Notes under the pieces: generated by a model | The model's database searches: none | What the model was told of the DNA's origin: nothing | Seen by the model: the letters and a program-made list of their open reading frames with translations, nothing else | Program-made: the position numbers and the translations under genes | Source: Aquila chrysaetos chrysaetos | Taxonomy: Eukaryota; Chordata; Aves; Accipitriformes; Accipitridae | Reading direction: 5' to 3' | Assembly: GCF_900496995.4 (NCBI RefSeq) | Contig: NC_044014.1 | Location: 22,714,234 to 22,778,233 of the forward strand | DNA: 64,000 nucleotides | Shown: positions 26,936 to 38,700 of the stretch, one piece after another | Numbering within the stretch: position 1 is the stretch's first letter | Layout of the letters: each line of letters starts with the position of its first letter

Positions 26936-27509
26936 GTAAGGGCCCTGTGTCAGCAGAGCATCACCCAAGTGCAGCCGACCAACGTAGATCTCAGGGGGGA
27001 GGGAAGGGTCTGGCCACTGGTGTTATGATCTAATATTGCTGTAATTTAGTGGGACTAAGTTACTAACAAAAGCCTTATTTTAACGTCAGAGCATTAAGTG
27101 GTTAATTGTGTTAACAGGCACAATGACCTCAGCCTGCTTTCCCATAGCAACCACACCATGCAAGTCTTTTCAGGGACTTCTTTAGCAAGCGAAACAAAAA
27201 ATGGGAGCACTGAAATTACGTCTATAAAGTGTTATTCAGCCTGGAAAGTTTTCTTTTAAGCCAGCAATGTTTCAGCAGGTAAAACAGTTCAGTGGAGTAT
27301 AGCCACAGCTCGCTCTCTGTCCTGCAGATCTGGCTTTTGAAAGTTTTCCTGTGAGGCTGTGTATTAATTGCTCATTATATCCCAGGGATCTGCACTTCTC
27401 CAAGCACAAGCACAGCCGTGCACACACACACGAAGCTGCGTGAAATGTGCTCTGTGGTTTCTCATAAGTTTTCAGAGGGAGCACAGTGAACCACCCCTGT
27501 CCCGTTACT

Positions 27510-27900
27510 TATTCGCTTAAGAATAATTACTGAAACTTGAGCTAAAGGAACCTTCTCAAGGTGTTTTAGTCAATCCCTTAGCCGGATCAGATTTACCTGA
27601 ACTCTCTCTAACCTGTTCTGAGAAATATCCAACATGTACAAGACCCATCTGTTTCCACTTGCAGAAACCTCAAGTCATTGGTAGGCAAATTTATGATCTC
27701 ATAAAAGTTGATATACGTCCGAATGGCAGTTCCTCTTAGCTCAGAAACATTTTCCTAAATTGCTCCCCTCAAGTCTATCTTGTTAATATAAAATCCAAGG
27801 CACAATGAATCATCGCATTGACCATTTGAGAATGATTACTGAAATTTGAGTTGAAAGAGCCTTTGGAAATGACCTAGCTGTATGCAACCATTTCAGATTT
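27510..27900 (+). repeat. Ancient CR1/L3-like LINE 3' fragment with internal duplication
   Basis: Words such as 'ctaacctgttctgagaaata', 'tttccacttgcagaaacctc' and 'gaaacattttcctaaattgc' follow the order seen in old CR1/L3 LINE ends. A segment near 27520-27560 (aattactgaaacttgagc) recurs near 27830-27870 (gattactgaaatttgagt), so two diverged copies lie in tandem. Opposite in orientation to the young CR1 piece at 30.6 kb. Confidence 0.35.
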
Positions 27901-30586
27901 TCACCTTTTTTTTTTTTTGAAGGCAGGCAGATTCATATGAATTGTACAAAAAGAAGCCAACTTTTCTTGAATATAGCATAAGCAGATGTTTCAGACACCA
28001 CAAGGATAATGGTACTTTTAGGGGGGTATTATTTCTGCAGCTGTTTCACAAAAAAACCCAAATTTGACATTAACATGTTAGGAAGGAAAATGCAAGGGTG
28101 ATGGAGGTTACTAGGTTCTCAAGACAGACGGTAGGGTGGCAAACTCTGAGCTGCTGGCCAAAGTATCTAGTACAGAAAATGAATGATTTTCACATTCACA
28201 TTTTGAGAATTGATACCACTTTTCTCTGCCTGAGGTGAAGAAATACGTATGCCACGCGATATGTGGATCAAGTAAGCACTCCTGATATTTCAAACCAAGC
28301 CTGTCTTAATGAGATGACATACAGTGCTCCGCTGCTCACTCTTTAGTAATAAACCCTGGTGTTTAAAGACTGAAAAGTGACAGGGATTTCCAAGGGTTGA
28401 ACGTCTCTTGTTCTGACAGTGCAAAACTGTGAGTCTCTAGCTGAGAGCAGAGCAATAGGAACACCGTTTCCTGACTCTGTGTTTTAAAAAAATAGATTCT
28501 GTGCAACATGTTAAGCAAAGCCCACATTATAATGACAGGAAATGCAGAAGGACTTTCATAGATATGTTTGAATCAGCTGACAACTACTAAAGTGATCTTA
28601 AAATCCACATTGCAATTATGGCTGGAAGTTTAAAAAGATGGTAACACCTTTTCAGTAAAATTGAGCTCTCAGGAGACTGATTTCTCCTGCCTTTGGGTTT
28701 TAGATCATTCTGTGCATTATAAATGACTCCTCCAAAAAACTGTGCACAGAGGATAAGCCCTTCTAGTAAATCCCCCCTTTAACTATTGCAGGTCACCACT
28801 GGAAAAAACATGGCACTTGAAGGTATAATGCATAAGGTGTTTTGGTGTCCTGAGTTATGTAATTCTAAATGTGGCTGTGTGAGGAGGAATATGCAGCAGT
28901 ATCAGTTTATTCCTTGAAGAATCCATTTTAAAATGTTTGTACATAGGTTTTTAATCAGCTCCCTCTATTTCAAGAAAATACCCACCAAATCTGAAAGGCT
29001 GAAGGACCTTCAGGTCTTGTCTTCCCCAAGCCTCATTCAGCCAAGACCATTGTGCACTACAGATCCCCCAGACGTTAAGTTTTGTAAGGACTGTTTACTG
29101 GGGAATAAAATCTCTCCCCCATGGCCATAAATGATCAAATGCAAGTGCATTTGTCTCTCTCGGTGCCTCTGGTTTTATAGGAGCGGAGATGGGTTCTTCA
29201 GGTGAAAGGGCGATGGCTAACCCTTGAAGAAATACTTGATGACCTAGCTGTTTTCTATCCTTCAGTGTAAGACTGTGTTTTTGTCATTTAAAGGGTTTCC
29301 TTTCTTCAAAGGCAGGCTAAAGGTGGCAGCTTGCCTTCTCTGGATGTAAACCTTAAATCCGAGTGTGCTGGTGGATGGATTTGTCTGAGATGCCAGAGAG
29401 AATTTTTACCCAATAGTTAAAACCTGCTGCCGCCTTTCCTCTCATAGACAAAAGGAAATAGCTTTTGTTCAGATACAACATGGTAACTCCATAGGAAAAT
29501 ACCTGAATGTTCAAACACTTCACACCAGCATTTCTTGTGGTTGTCAGAGGTTGGGGAAGGGATTCAAGACCAGTTAGTGACTGGCTGTAGCTATGATACT
29601 CCTGTTGCTGAATTATTTTTTTCTGTGTTTCTCTTGTCCCAGTCTGACACTTGCCTGCAAGTACCTTTGACTAAGGAGATGAGTGACTTTGCCTGTTCTA
29701 TTGATCAGAATAAATTACCAGCAGCTAATTTATGGACCTCACAAAAGTGCCTTTGACATGGTGAATTGTGCTCTGTTGTTCAGGTAATTGGGTTGTCAGG
29801 AAGCGTTATTGGTTACTATACAGTTATCTCTTATAGAACATTGGCCTGTTTCATAGAAATGGACAAAATCTTTTTTTAGACTTCCAGTTCGCAGAATGTC
29901 ATGAAGACTGAGTAAGAAGGAAATAAGCATTCTTCCTCATAGTAGTGACTGCAGTAAGAACATTTTGACTGCTATATGTTGATGTCCCACCCCTGATTTC
30001 TGTTAAAAAAAATAAATTACTTTTCTTGTACTTGCAAGTTCAGGGGGCTTGGTGGTTGCCAGCATTTGCAGATTCAGCTTTAAATGGGGGGAAGATGGGC
30101 TGCTTAGAACAGTATTCTTGCCAACAGTGAGATTCAAAATCCTATAATTGGCTTTTTGATGTCTGAGAAGGATAGAAAAAAGCTCACCTTTTTTTCTGGG
30201 TATATTGCAAAGATGACAAACATAAACTTGATTCTGTCACACCACTAGAGAACACACAAAACACACAGAAACAACAAATGACCAGTGGGAAGGTGTTTTT
30301 ACTCGTGATTGTTTTAACAGCCAGCTTCCACACTTGCAGGCCATGACATCTGCAAAAGTGAGAAAAATGCAAACAAAGGATCCTTGTGAGGCTGAAAAAT
30401 AAAAGCAGTACAGGAGCTCAGGAGCTCACTTTGGGTGTTTGTGTGAAGAGCTCCTACCTGAAAAAGTTTGGACTCCTGTTTTCCTCTAATGCTGTGAAAT
30501 GGGAATTTTCTAATTGAAATTACAGGAGGCAAAGACATTTTTTAGCTTAAGGCAGAAACAGCAAACAAATAATGTTTTCTGATGAT

Positions 30587-30698
30587 GATAGAATCATAGA
30601 ATGGTTTGGGTTGGAAGTGACCTTAAAGATCATCTAGTTCCAACCCCCCTGCCATGGCCAGGGACACCTTCCACTAGAGCAGGTTGCTCAAAGCCCCT
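30587..30698 (-). mobile_element. CR1 LINE, 5'-truncated 3' fragment
   Basis: 'agaatcatagaatggtttgg' followed by 'gttggaagtgacctt', 'gatcatctagttccaacccc', 'ccatggccagggacacctt' and 'caggttgctcaaagcccc' is the classic 3' end of avian CR1. The 'atagaatcatag' end is the reverse complement of the CR1 terminal repeat unit (attctatgat), so the element lies on the minus strand. It is about 110 nt long, cut off at its 5' side as most CR1 copies are, and fairly well preserved. It lies antisense in CUEDC2 intron 1. Confidence 0.9.
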
Positions 30699-32651
30699 TC
30701 CTCTGGCTGTTCCTGCACATGCTATGTTTGAATACATGTATATTGGTCGTATAGTGGCATGGCATTTTTAACTCATTGTTCGTTTCCCCCAAGTGAGAGG
30801 CACATGTGAAGAAGGTTTGTTTTCTTTTTTAGTTACTGGATCTAGATCAGTGGGAGGGTTGATATTAATAGTAGCTCAGGAAAGTTTAGGTGATTAGATG
30901 GCTTGCTTTTGTGTTTAGCTTTGAACATAGCGAAAATCAGGGCAGTTCTTCTATATGAGTATGTCTCACTGTTCGTGTCCCGCTGCTGTGAGGTTCTTTC
31001 CATATTTGTCTCCTTACTGCCCCAACGGAATGGCACTGACACGGGGATTCAGTAAGAGATCGTCCTTCAGGTAGCAACACCTGTATTTGTTCAAAGCCCT
31101 GAAGAGTAGAAGAGCACAGACTGGGAATATTTGATGGGGAATCACTGAGGGATATGCAATGGGGGATGCTATATACCCAGCAGAGCACTTTCGCGTAAGC
31201 CTGTGTCACAGCTTTCTCCCTCAATATCGAGAATCAAATCCCTAGAGCCTCAATGCGACCATAGCCAGAGGCAGGTCTGGCTGGCTGGGGTGTGCTCCTC
31301 TGGCCAGCCACAAACAGAGGAGTGCATGTGTGCTCTTGTCACCTGCCATGGTGGCCAAGCGCAGAGCTTGAATAGGCGCCGAGACTGCAGATGGACCTGC
31401 CAACAGGCTGCTGGGCTTTGGTTCTCTCTAGGTCCTGCAAGAGCAGTGCTGAGTGCCGTGGCATGGTTTTGTTTATATCCTGCTAGCTCTGGAAGTCTCA
31501 TCTCGGGAAATGCCAAACCTTTTTGATCCCCATGGGAACATGGGAATTGTCTCTCAGCAACCCACATGACTGCTCCACAAGTTCTGTGTCAAACAGACCT
31601 GGTCAGGTCCTGGTGTGGTTGGAATGAGGGAGCTGCACTGGTGGGAGCATGATGACCTTTGGAAGCTCTCTGACCGATGACCACATCACTTTCTCTATAT
31701 GCAGGGCTAGTTTCCTCCCTCGGAAGAACTCGGTGCTTACACCAGGAGTTTGTCCACCCAGCAGCTTTGTAGACCCTCGGGGGGAAGGAATGGTTGAGGA
31801 GCAGCTTTTCTCCACCCAGTTCAGTCCAGGCCCAGTACTGATAGCTGAAGGTGGGCTGTGGGCAGCCCCCCTCTGCCATTGCCTCTGTAGGAGCTCTGTG
31901 ATTCTTAGAACTCCTCTGAGTTTTGGGTTATCAAGCGCCCCTTGTTGCAGCTGCATCAACTGCAGAATAGCTCATTTACCAAGCACAACAACGGGCTCCT
32001 GTTTGGGCAGGATTCCACTGGTAGCCCGTGCCTGACCTGGAGACCTTTGATATTTTGGCTGGCAGACTAGTTGTCTGTGCCCTGCTTGGTATTTCCCTGT
32101 AAAATATGCTCTAGGTTGTCCTTTCTTTAGGAGACATTACCCTTCCTCCCACTCATTCCTGAGTCCAAGCATCACTGCAAATGCTCTCAGCTGGACGGTC
32201 CACCTCTTTCTTCACTGAGCATGCAAACCCACTACCCGCTGTTTCCTCGCCGGACAGCACAACGTTCCAGCTCAGGTGTCTCTGAGGTCCTGCAGCTGGA
32301 CACATCTGCATTTCCAGCTTTGCTTCCTGGAGAGGACATTTTAAATGTACAGTACAGCTGCATACTGCCAGCATCAACATGAGCAGGAGAGGCCCAAGAT
32401 ATTGGGCTGCTTCGGGCTGGTATTTCCACTGGATCCTTATTTTGCTGGGTTTTGTGGATATCTTTGCCTGCTGTTACCCAGGGATGACAAGCCATATTGG
32501 AGGAGTTTGTGAATTGTTCTGATGGGAAGAGCACACTTGCCTATACCATGCCTACCTTTTGATCCTGATATTTTGATCTAGTTCTTGCCTTTGAAATTAC
32601 ATGGAGTTTTCTTTTTCCTCCTCTTTTTTAGAGAAAAAGGTTTAGAGAGAC

Positions 32652-32725
32652 ATGGAGCTTGAAAAAATCATTCGTGACACACTGACACACTTCATCCAGT
32701 CCCACATCCCTGCAGCAGACCTCAG
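32652..32725 (+). CDS. CUEDC2: CUEDC2 coding exon 1
   Basis: Acceptor cctcttttttag ends at 32631, so 20 nt of 5' UTR precede the ATG. Residues 1-24; donor CTCAG|GTATG; ends in phase 2. Confidence 0.93.
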
Positions 32726-35700
32726 GTATGTTGAGATCGGAAGATCCAATATCATTGTTCTAGCTTGATCTCTGCATTAATTGTCCCTCTACATGTTATA
32801 CTGAACTCTCTAGCTTTCCTGTACTTTGTGTTGCTTTTCCTTAACTCAGATCCAGGGTGCAGGTAATTTGTACAGGCTCTGATGGGAATGCGTGAACAAC
32901 TATCGTTTAGCATTGCAATCTAGCAATGTCATTTCTTTGACGACCGAGATGATTAATTTCCTGTCCAGTAATGCACATTGGAATATGGGATTCCCTTCAT
33001 TCCACAGTGCTCCCAAAGGGCTTTCTGAGCAGCATAATGCTATGTCAGGGCTCTCCCTATTTTGAACTCTGCTTGTGTGCAGAGATACAGCCACCTTGAG
33101 GCTGGAACACAGCAGCTGTTTTTGCAACTGGTGGCAGCAGTGACACAAGTGTGGAGAGCAGCAAGCAGAGAACACTGCATCCCATAGAAATTGCAACTTG
33201 ACAGAATATCATGAGCTCACCTGAAACACCAGTCAGCATAGAAAAGTCAGGGTTTGAGCACTTGGAATATTTTGGTTAGCTCAGCTGAAGCACCTACAGG
33301 AGCACAGCCACTGGGCACATGCTGGGGCTTTCATTCAGTGCTGCCCAGTGTATTCGCTTTGTGTGGCAAGGTTTTGGTAGCGGGGGGGGGTTACAGGGGT
33401 GGCTTCTGTAAGAAGCTGCTGGAAGCTTCCCCTGTGTTTGAGAGCCAATACCAGCCGGCTCTTAAGACGGACCCGCTGCCGGCTAAGGCCAAGCCAATCA
33501 GCGATAGTGGTAACGCCTCTGTGATAACACTTTTAAGAAGGAAGAAGTTGGGACAGGCAGTAAACGGCAGCCGGAGAGAGGAGTGAGAACATGTAAGAGA
33601 AAGAACCCTGCGGACACCAAGGTCAGTGAAGAAGGAGGGGGAGATGCTCCAGGCGCCGGAGCAGATATTCCCCTGCAGCCCGTGGGGAAGACTGTGGTGA
33701 GGCAGGCTGTCCCCCTGCAGCCCAGGGAGGTCCACGGTGGAGCAGATATCCACCTGCAGCCTGGGGAGGACCCCACGCCGGAGCAGGTGGGTTCCCGAAG
33801 GAGGCTGTGACCCCATGGGAACCCTGCGCTGGAGCAGGCTCCCGGCAGGACCTGCGGATCTGTGGAGAGAGGAGCCCACGGAGCAGGTTTTCTGGCAGGA
33901 CTTGTGACCCCATGGGGGACCTACACTGGAGCAGTGTGCTCCTGAAGGACTGCACACCGTGGAAAGGACCCACGCTGGAGCAGTTCATGAAGAACTGCAG
34001 CCCGTGGGAAGGACCCACGCTGGAGAAGTTTGTGGAGGACTGTCTCCCGTGGGAGGGACCCCATGCTGGAGCAGGGGAAGAGTGTGATGAGTCCTCCCCC
34101 TGAGGAGGATGAAGCGGCAGAAAATAACGTGTGATCAACTGACTGTAAACCCCATTCCCCGTCCCCCTGTGCTGCTGGGGGGGTTGGTAGAGAATCCGGG
34201 AGTGAAGTTGTGCCCGGGAAGAAAGGAGGGGTGGAGGGGAGGTGTTCTGAGATTTGGTTTTATTTCTCATTACCCTGCTCTGGTTGATTTGTAATAAAGT
34301 GAGTTAATTTTCCCCAAGCTCAGTCTGTTTTGCCCGTGACGGTAATTGGTGAGTGATCTCTCCTGTCCTTATCTCGACCCACAAGCTCTTTGTTATATTT
34401 TCTCTCCCCTGTCCAGCTGAGGAGGGGGAGTGATAGAATGGCTTTGGTGGGCACCTGGCATCCAGCCAGGGTCAACCCATCACACCCAGGAAGCAGGACG
34501 GCATGCAGTATTTTATCCGTAAATGCTTCCCACTCAACCAGTGACCATCTGCTATCTGGCTTTACGGTGGGATCTGCTGATAAGATACAGTCCACATAGG
34601 TCCTTCTGCTGCTGTGTTAGAAAGACACAAGGTTAGGAGGAATGGGGATGGAGAGAGAGAGAGAGAGAAACAGGCCTGTTGACCCTGCTGCCATGTCCTG
34701 TGTTCTGTCTCCAGTGGGATGGATGATGTTTTCTTCTCTTACATCACGGGTGTCCTGGAAGAGCTGGGCTTACCAGAGTCCTCTGAGGAGACTTTTGACA
34801 TGGACACATTTGTGGAAATGATGGAGGCGTATATCCCTGGTTTTGCAGAAATCCACAGGTATGTGAATGTTACTGCTTTGTATGTGCATGTCGTGCACTA
34901 GGGGCCTGGACCCAAGCCCCTCAGTACCATAAATTCTTTTGTTAGACCCAGTTGAATATGTATTAGTACCAAACCTGTGCCGTTATGATTAAGTCAGTCT
35001 TTGCCTGAATACATAGATGCTAATCCCAGTATAGTTTGCAAGTAGGTCCTTGGCCATCTGAAATACCAGTTTATTTTATTGGGCTTCCCATCAAGCCTTC
35101 TCTTTCTATAAAGAGGTAGCCAACTAGGATAGGCTACTGCTTTTATTCCTCACACTAGTTATGCAGCTTCTGTCTCTTGCAGTGGGGATGTTTGTGAAAT
35201 GATGTTCTCCCTCTCAGAAAGTCTTGGTGAAGCTCGCAACAAAGGTGAGTTAGACAACTTCAGCACAAGAAGGTATATTCTGCACATGGTTTCAGTCTTA
35301 GCGTTTGGAGTTGAGCAATGTCACAGGATAAAATACAGTCTTGTTTGTCACAGTTAGGATCTCATAAGGTAGCCTGAATTGATTGACAATTTTTTTTTTT
35401 AATGTTCAGTTGGATTTTTGATATCAACACATGGGAGGTTTGAGTCACACGGAATACTGTCCAAGTCATACCGGGGTGAAAAACACTTGATCAGATCTCC
35501 AAACACCTCTGTTGAGATCAAATCCAGAGTAATAAGGAAGAAGTAGCAGATACAGGGCTGCTTGTTGAAATTCTACTGTGGGTTAATTCTGAAAGTGAGG
35601 ATTTCTGCCTGCCTCGGATAGCCATCTGTCTAACTGACACTACCACTGGGCAGCCTGTGTCAGGTACATCATCAAATAGAGAATCCAGCTGATGACATAT

Positions 35701-38700
35701 ATCACTTCTAGACTTTGAGCATCCTCAAAGCTCACTTCCCATTCACCCATGAACCCTGGCATGGATACAAAATCAGCAATGATGTGCTCTGGCCTGCACT
35801 ACGCAGGAGTGCAGAAGATTACACTATCCCAATGGCCCTTTGTAACCTCAGCATTCACAGATCAGCTGGATTGCTATATTAAATCAGCCCCAAAGGTATT
35901 TCCTACTAAAGAACAGACAGCTGAAGTGCCTGGATATCAAACCTTTCAGGACACACCAGTCTGGGTTTTGCTTATCTAGCAACATCACTGCTGTCTTGCC
36001 AGAAGGCTACATGGTGTACAACAGCCAGCCCTGTCTTTCATCTTACTTGCTGCTTGCTTAAACTTGACAAAACCTACTGCTGTGCTCTGGTCCCCTGCAT
36101 CCTACCCTTTGAGGATTCTGATGTAGCCAGAGTGTGGAAGGACAGCACCATACCAGTTTTAGAGAGGACAGAACAGAGGTGAAATGATTCTTCTTACAAT
36201 GACACAGAAAGAGCCTGTAAAGAGAGATGCATCAGAGTAACCTGATCACAGGATGTGCTGGCTCACATACAGCCTGGGGACTACCAAAGTGTATTCCCAA
36301 ATTTAAAATTAAAACCACACCTAGTTCAAAGTTAGAGCAAGCACCAGGGAATTCTTAGAAACGTAACAAAAATACGGTAAGTATCCATAGCCAAAGTGCT
36401 AGAGGGCTGAGAATTGACAGGTAGAATTGAATTTGCAAGCAGCCCACACCTGGTAAGGCCTGGAGATGCAGTGCTCCAGCACTCCAGCATGCACTATCAC
36501 TGCCTTCCTGCAGGTCAGTGTGAGCAAAGCTGCAGCTGTCCCCAGTGAGGGCCGGAGGAACAGTAGTGCTTCCCACTCTTGTCACTTAAGAAGGGATTTG
36601 CTTTGGCACACGATGCACTAGCAATCTAATGCCAACAGGAGCTCTAGCCTTAGTGGGACTGTTCCTCAGAAGATATCACTATGTCTTTAAGAAAAAACAG
36701 GCCAAAAGGCTGTGGAAAGCGGGAGTGAAGCACCCTCTGAAGACCTGACCAAGGGCCAGGAGCCTGAAGCTGGAGCCTGCAACGGGGAAAGGCTGCGCAC
36801 TCCAACAGATGGAGCTGGGGCCCAGGTATGAGCACCCCACAGAGGAGCAGGAGCACTGGGGACAGTCACCCAGCACTAGGCTACCAGCACCACCTGAGGG
36901 CATTTTCTGGCTCTGGAAGGAACCACAGCATAGGCTGTGACACAGCATCACTGGTATCTGTGATCTTCTCTATTGTATGGCCTGAGCAAGACTGTGTCAG
37001 TAAGTGGAAGAAGAAAATTATGTGCTGACAGAAGAGTATGAGCCATTGCTGTGGCTCATCCTTTCCAGCCACTGGAAAAGATGAGCCACAGCGACGGTTG
37101 AGAGAGCCTGTCCCAGTGCCCTCAGAGATCCTACAGCAGCACCGTGGGGATGCCTCTGCAGCGCTAGCCAGGCTCCACCCCACTTCACCCTGTTCCCCTA
37201 GCCTCACTCCACAGCTTGAGCTGGATCACCATTGCTTTCCCCAGCTACGATGCAGTATCTGCACAGGAAGCAGTCACGTCTGGGTGTCAGTCCCGAAGTC
37301 ACCGGTCCCACCCTCAATGACCTTCTGTGCTGTGCACTTACTGGGCTGTACAGCACTGAGTCATTGGCCCAGCGGTCCAGATCCTGCAGCACCATTCAGC
37401 ATGACCCGTGCTACAGGCATTGCAACACCTGGCAGATCCCCCCATACTCTGCTTGCTGTTTTTCCAGTACTGATCTCTTCCTGCTCTGCAGTGCAATCAT
37501 TCTGTGTCCATAGCCTTCTAGCAAATGCTGCTGCTGTGCATCCTTCTGATGTAGCCACAGGTCGCTGTTTAACAGTCCCTTCCCTTTCTGATCAAAGCAC
37601 ATAAAACTTCAAGCATTTGCACCAGCGTCCAGAAAGCTCAATCCTAAGGAGACACATAGCACGGCCATGCAGATGAGCCAGTTCGCAGCAGCCCTACTTT
37701 AAAGAAATTTGAAATACAGGGGGAGGAGGTTAAGGAAGAGTGATGCTTTGTCCTTGCAAAGATACAATCCCCTGATAGCTTCAGGAATGGGATTTAGTCA
37801 CACTTGTAAGGAGAGCGAGCCTTCAGCTAACGGCAAGCTGAATTTCCTGACAATGCAAAACCGGAGAGGCCCTCCTCGATAGCCCTCTCCTCACTGTATC
37901 CCCAACTTACCTCCATCTCTTGCTCCAACTAGGAAGGCGATGACTTGAAGGATGGGGTAGAGCTGCTACTGGAGATGTTCCCGGCCTGTACTGTGAGCCA
38001 GGCAGAGAAGGCACTTGCGATGACCTTGGGGAACTTGGAGGAGGCAGTGCAGTTAATTGTGGAGGAGAAGGTTGAAATTGGCCCAGCAGGTGTGAGCATG
38101 AAGGTACTGTACTTTGTGCTCAGTGGCAGCAAGCCAAGGAGCAGGGCAGAGCTCAGGGACACACACACATGTGTCCCAGCTGTCTGCTGCAAGCAGCAGC
38201 TTTGACTGCAGGAACTTTCTGCACAATGAGCCAGGAGGATCACCCAGAGCAACAGCCCCTCTCCCTTCCTCGGCTCTCCAAGTACAGGCTGTACCCCCAG
38301 GCAAGCCAGCACCCCAGTAGAGCTGTGGCTGACACCCTGCTTCCCATAGGGGCTGGAGTGCTGCATTAGCAGCTGGGCTGACCAAGCTAGCAGTGGGGGT
38401 AGCTGTATGCCCCACGTGTTGTGCTACTCACACACCTGCCTTGTCTTCTTCCAGGAACTGGCACGGCCCCGCAGAGCGCCCAACCATGAGGAACTAAAAC
38501 AGGTTATCCTACAGAAGTAAGTACCCAGCAGCACGGAATCCCTTATTCTGCTTCCAGTAAAGGAAGAGGTGGCAGTTTGGGGAAGGTCAGAATGACAACA
38601 TGGTCTATAAAGAACTCGGGGTGTACAATGCTTAGTAAGGATGCTGCGAAGCTGATTGGGTATAGCTGAACACATCAAAGCACAAATACAATCAGGTGGG

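Noticed and set aside
31203..32035. Overlapping frames of 105-128 codons on both strands in CUEDC2 intron 1
   Set aside because: No consistent splice signals or recognisable motifs; could be an unrecognised old repeat but I cannot support it.
33391..34294. Open frames of up to 215 codons at 33.4-34.3 kb
   Set aside because: They lie wholly within the solo LTR and follow its tandem subrepeats.
37038..37604. Plus-strand 188-codon frame in a CUEDC2 intron
   Set aside because: It begins in the 45-nt hairpin, has no acceptor or donor in the right phase, and its peptide is low in charged residues and without motif.
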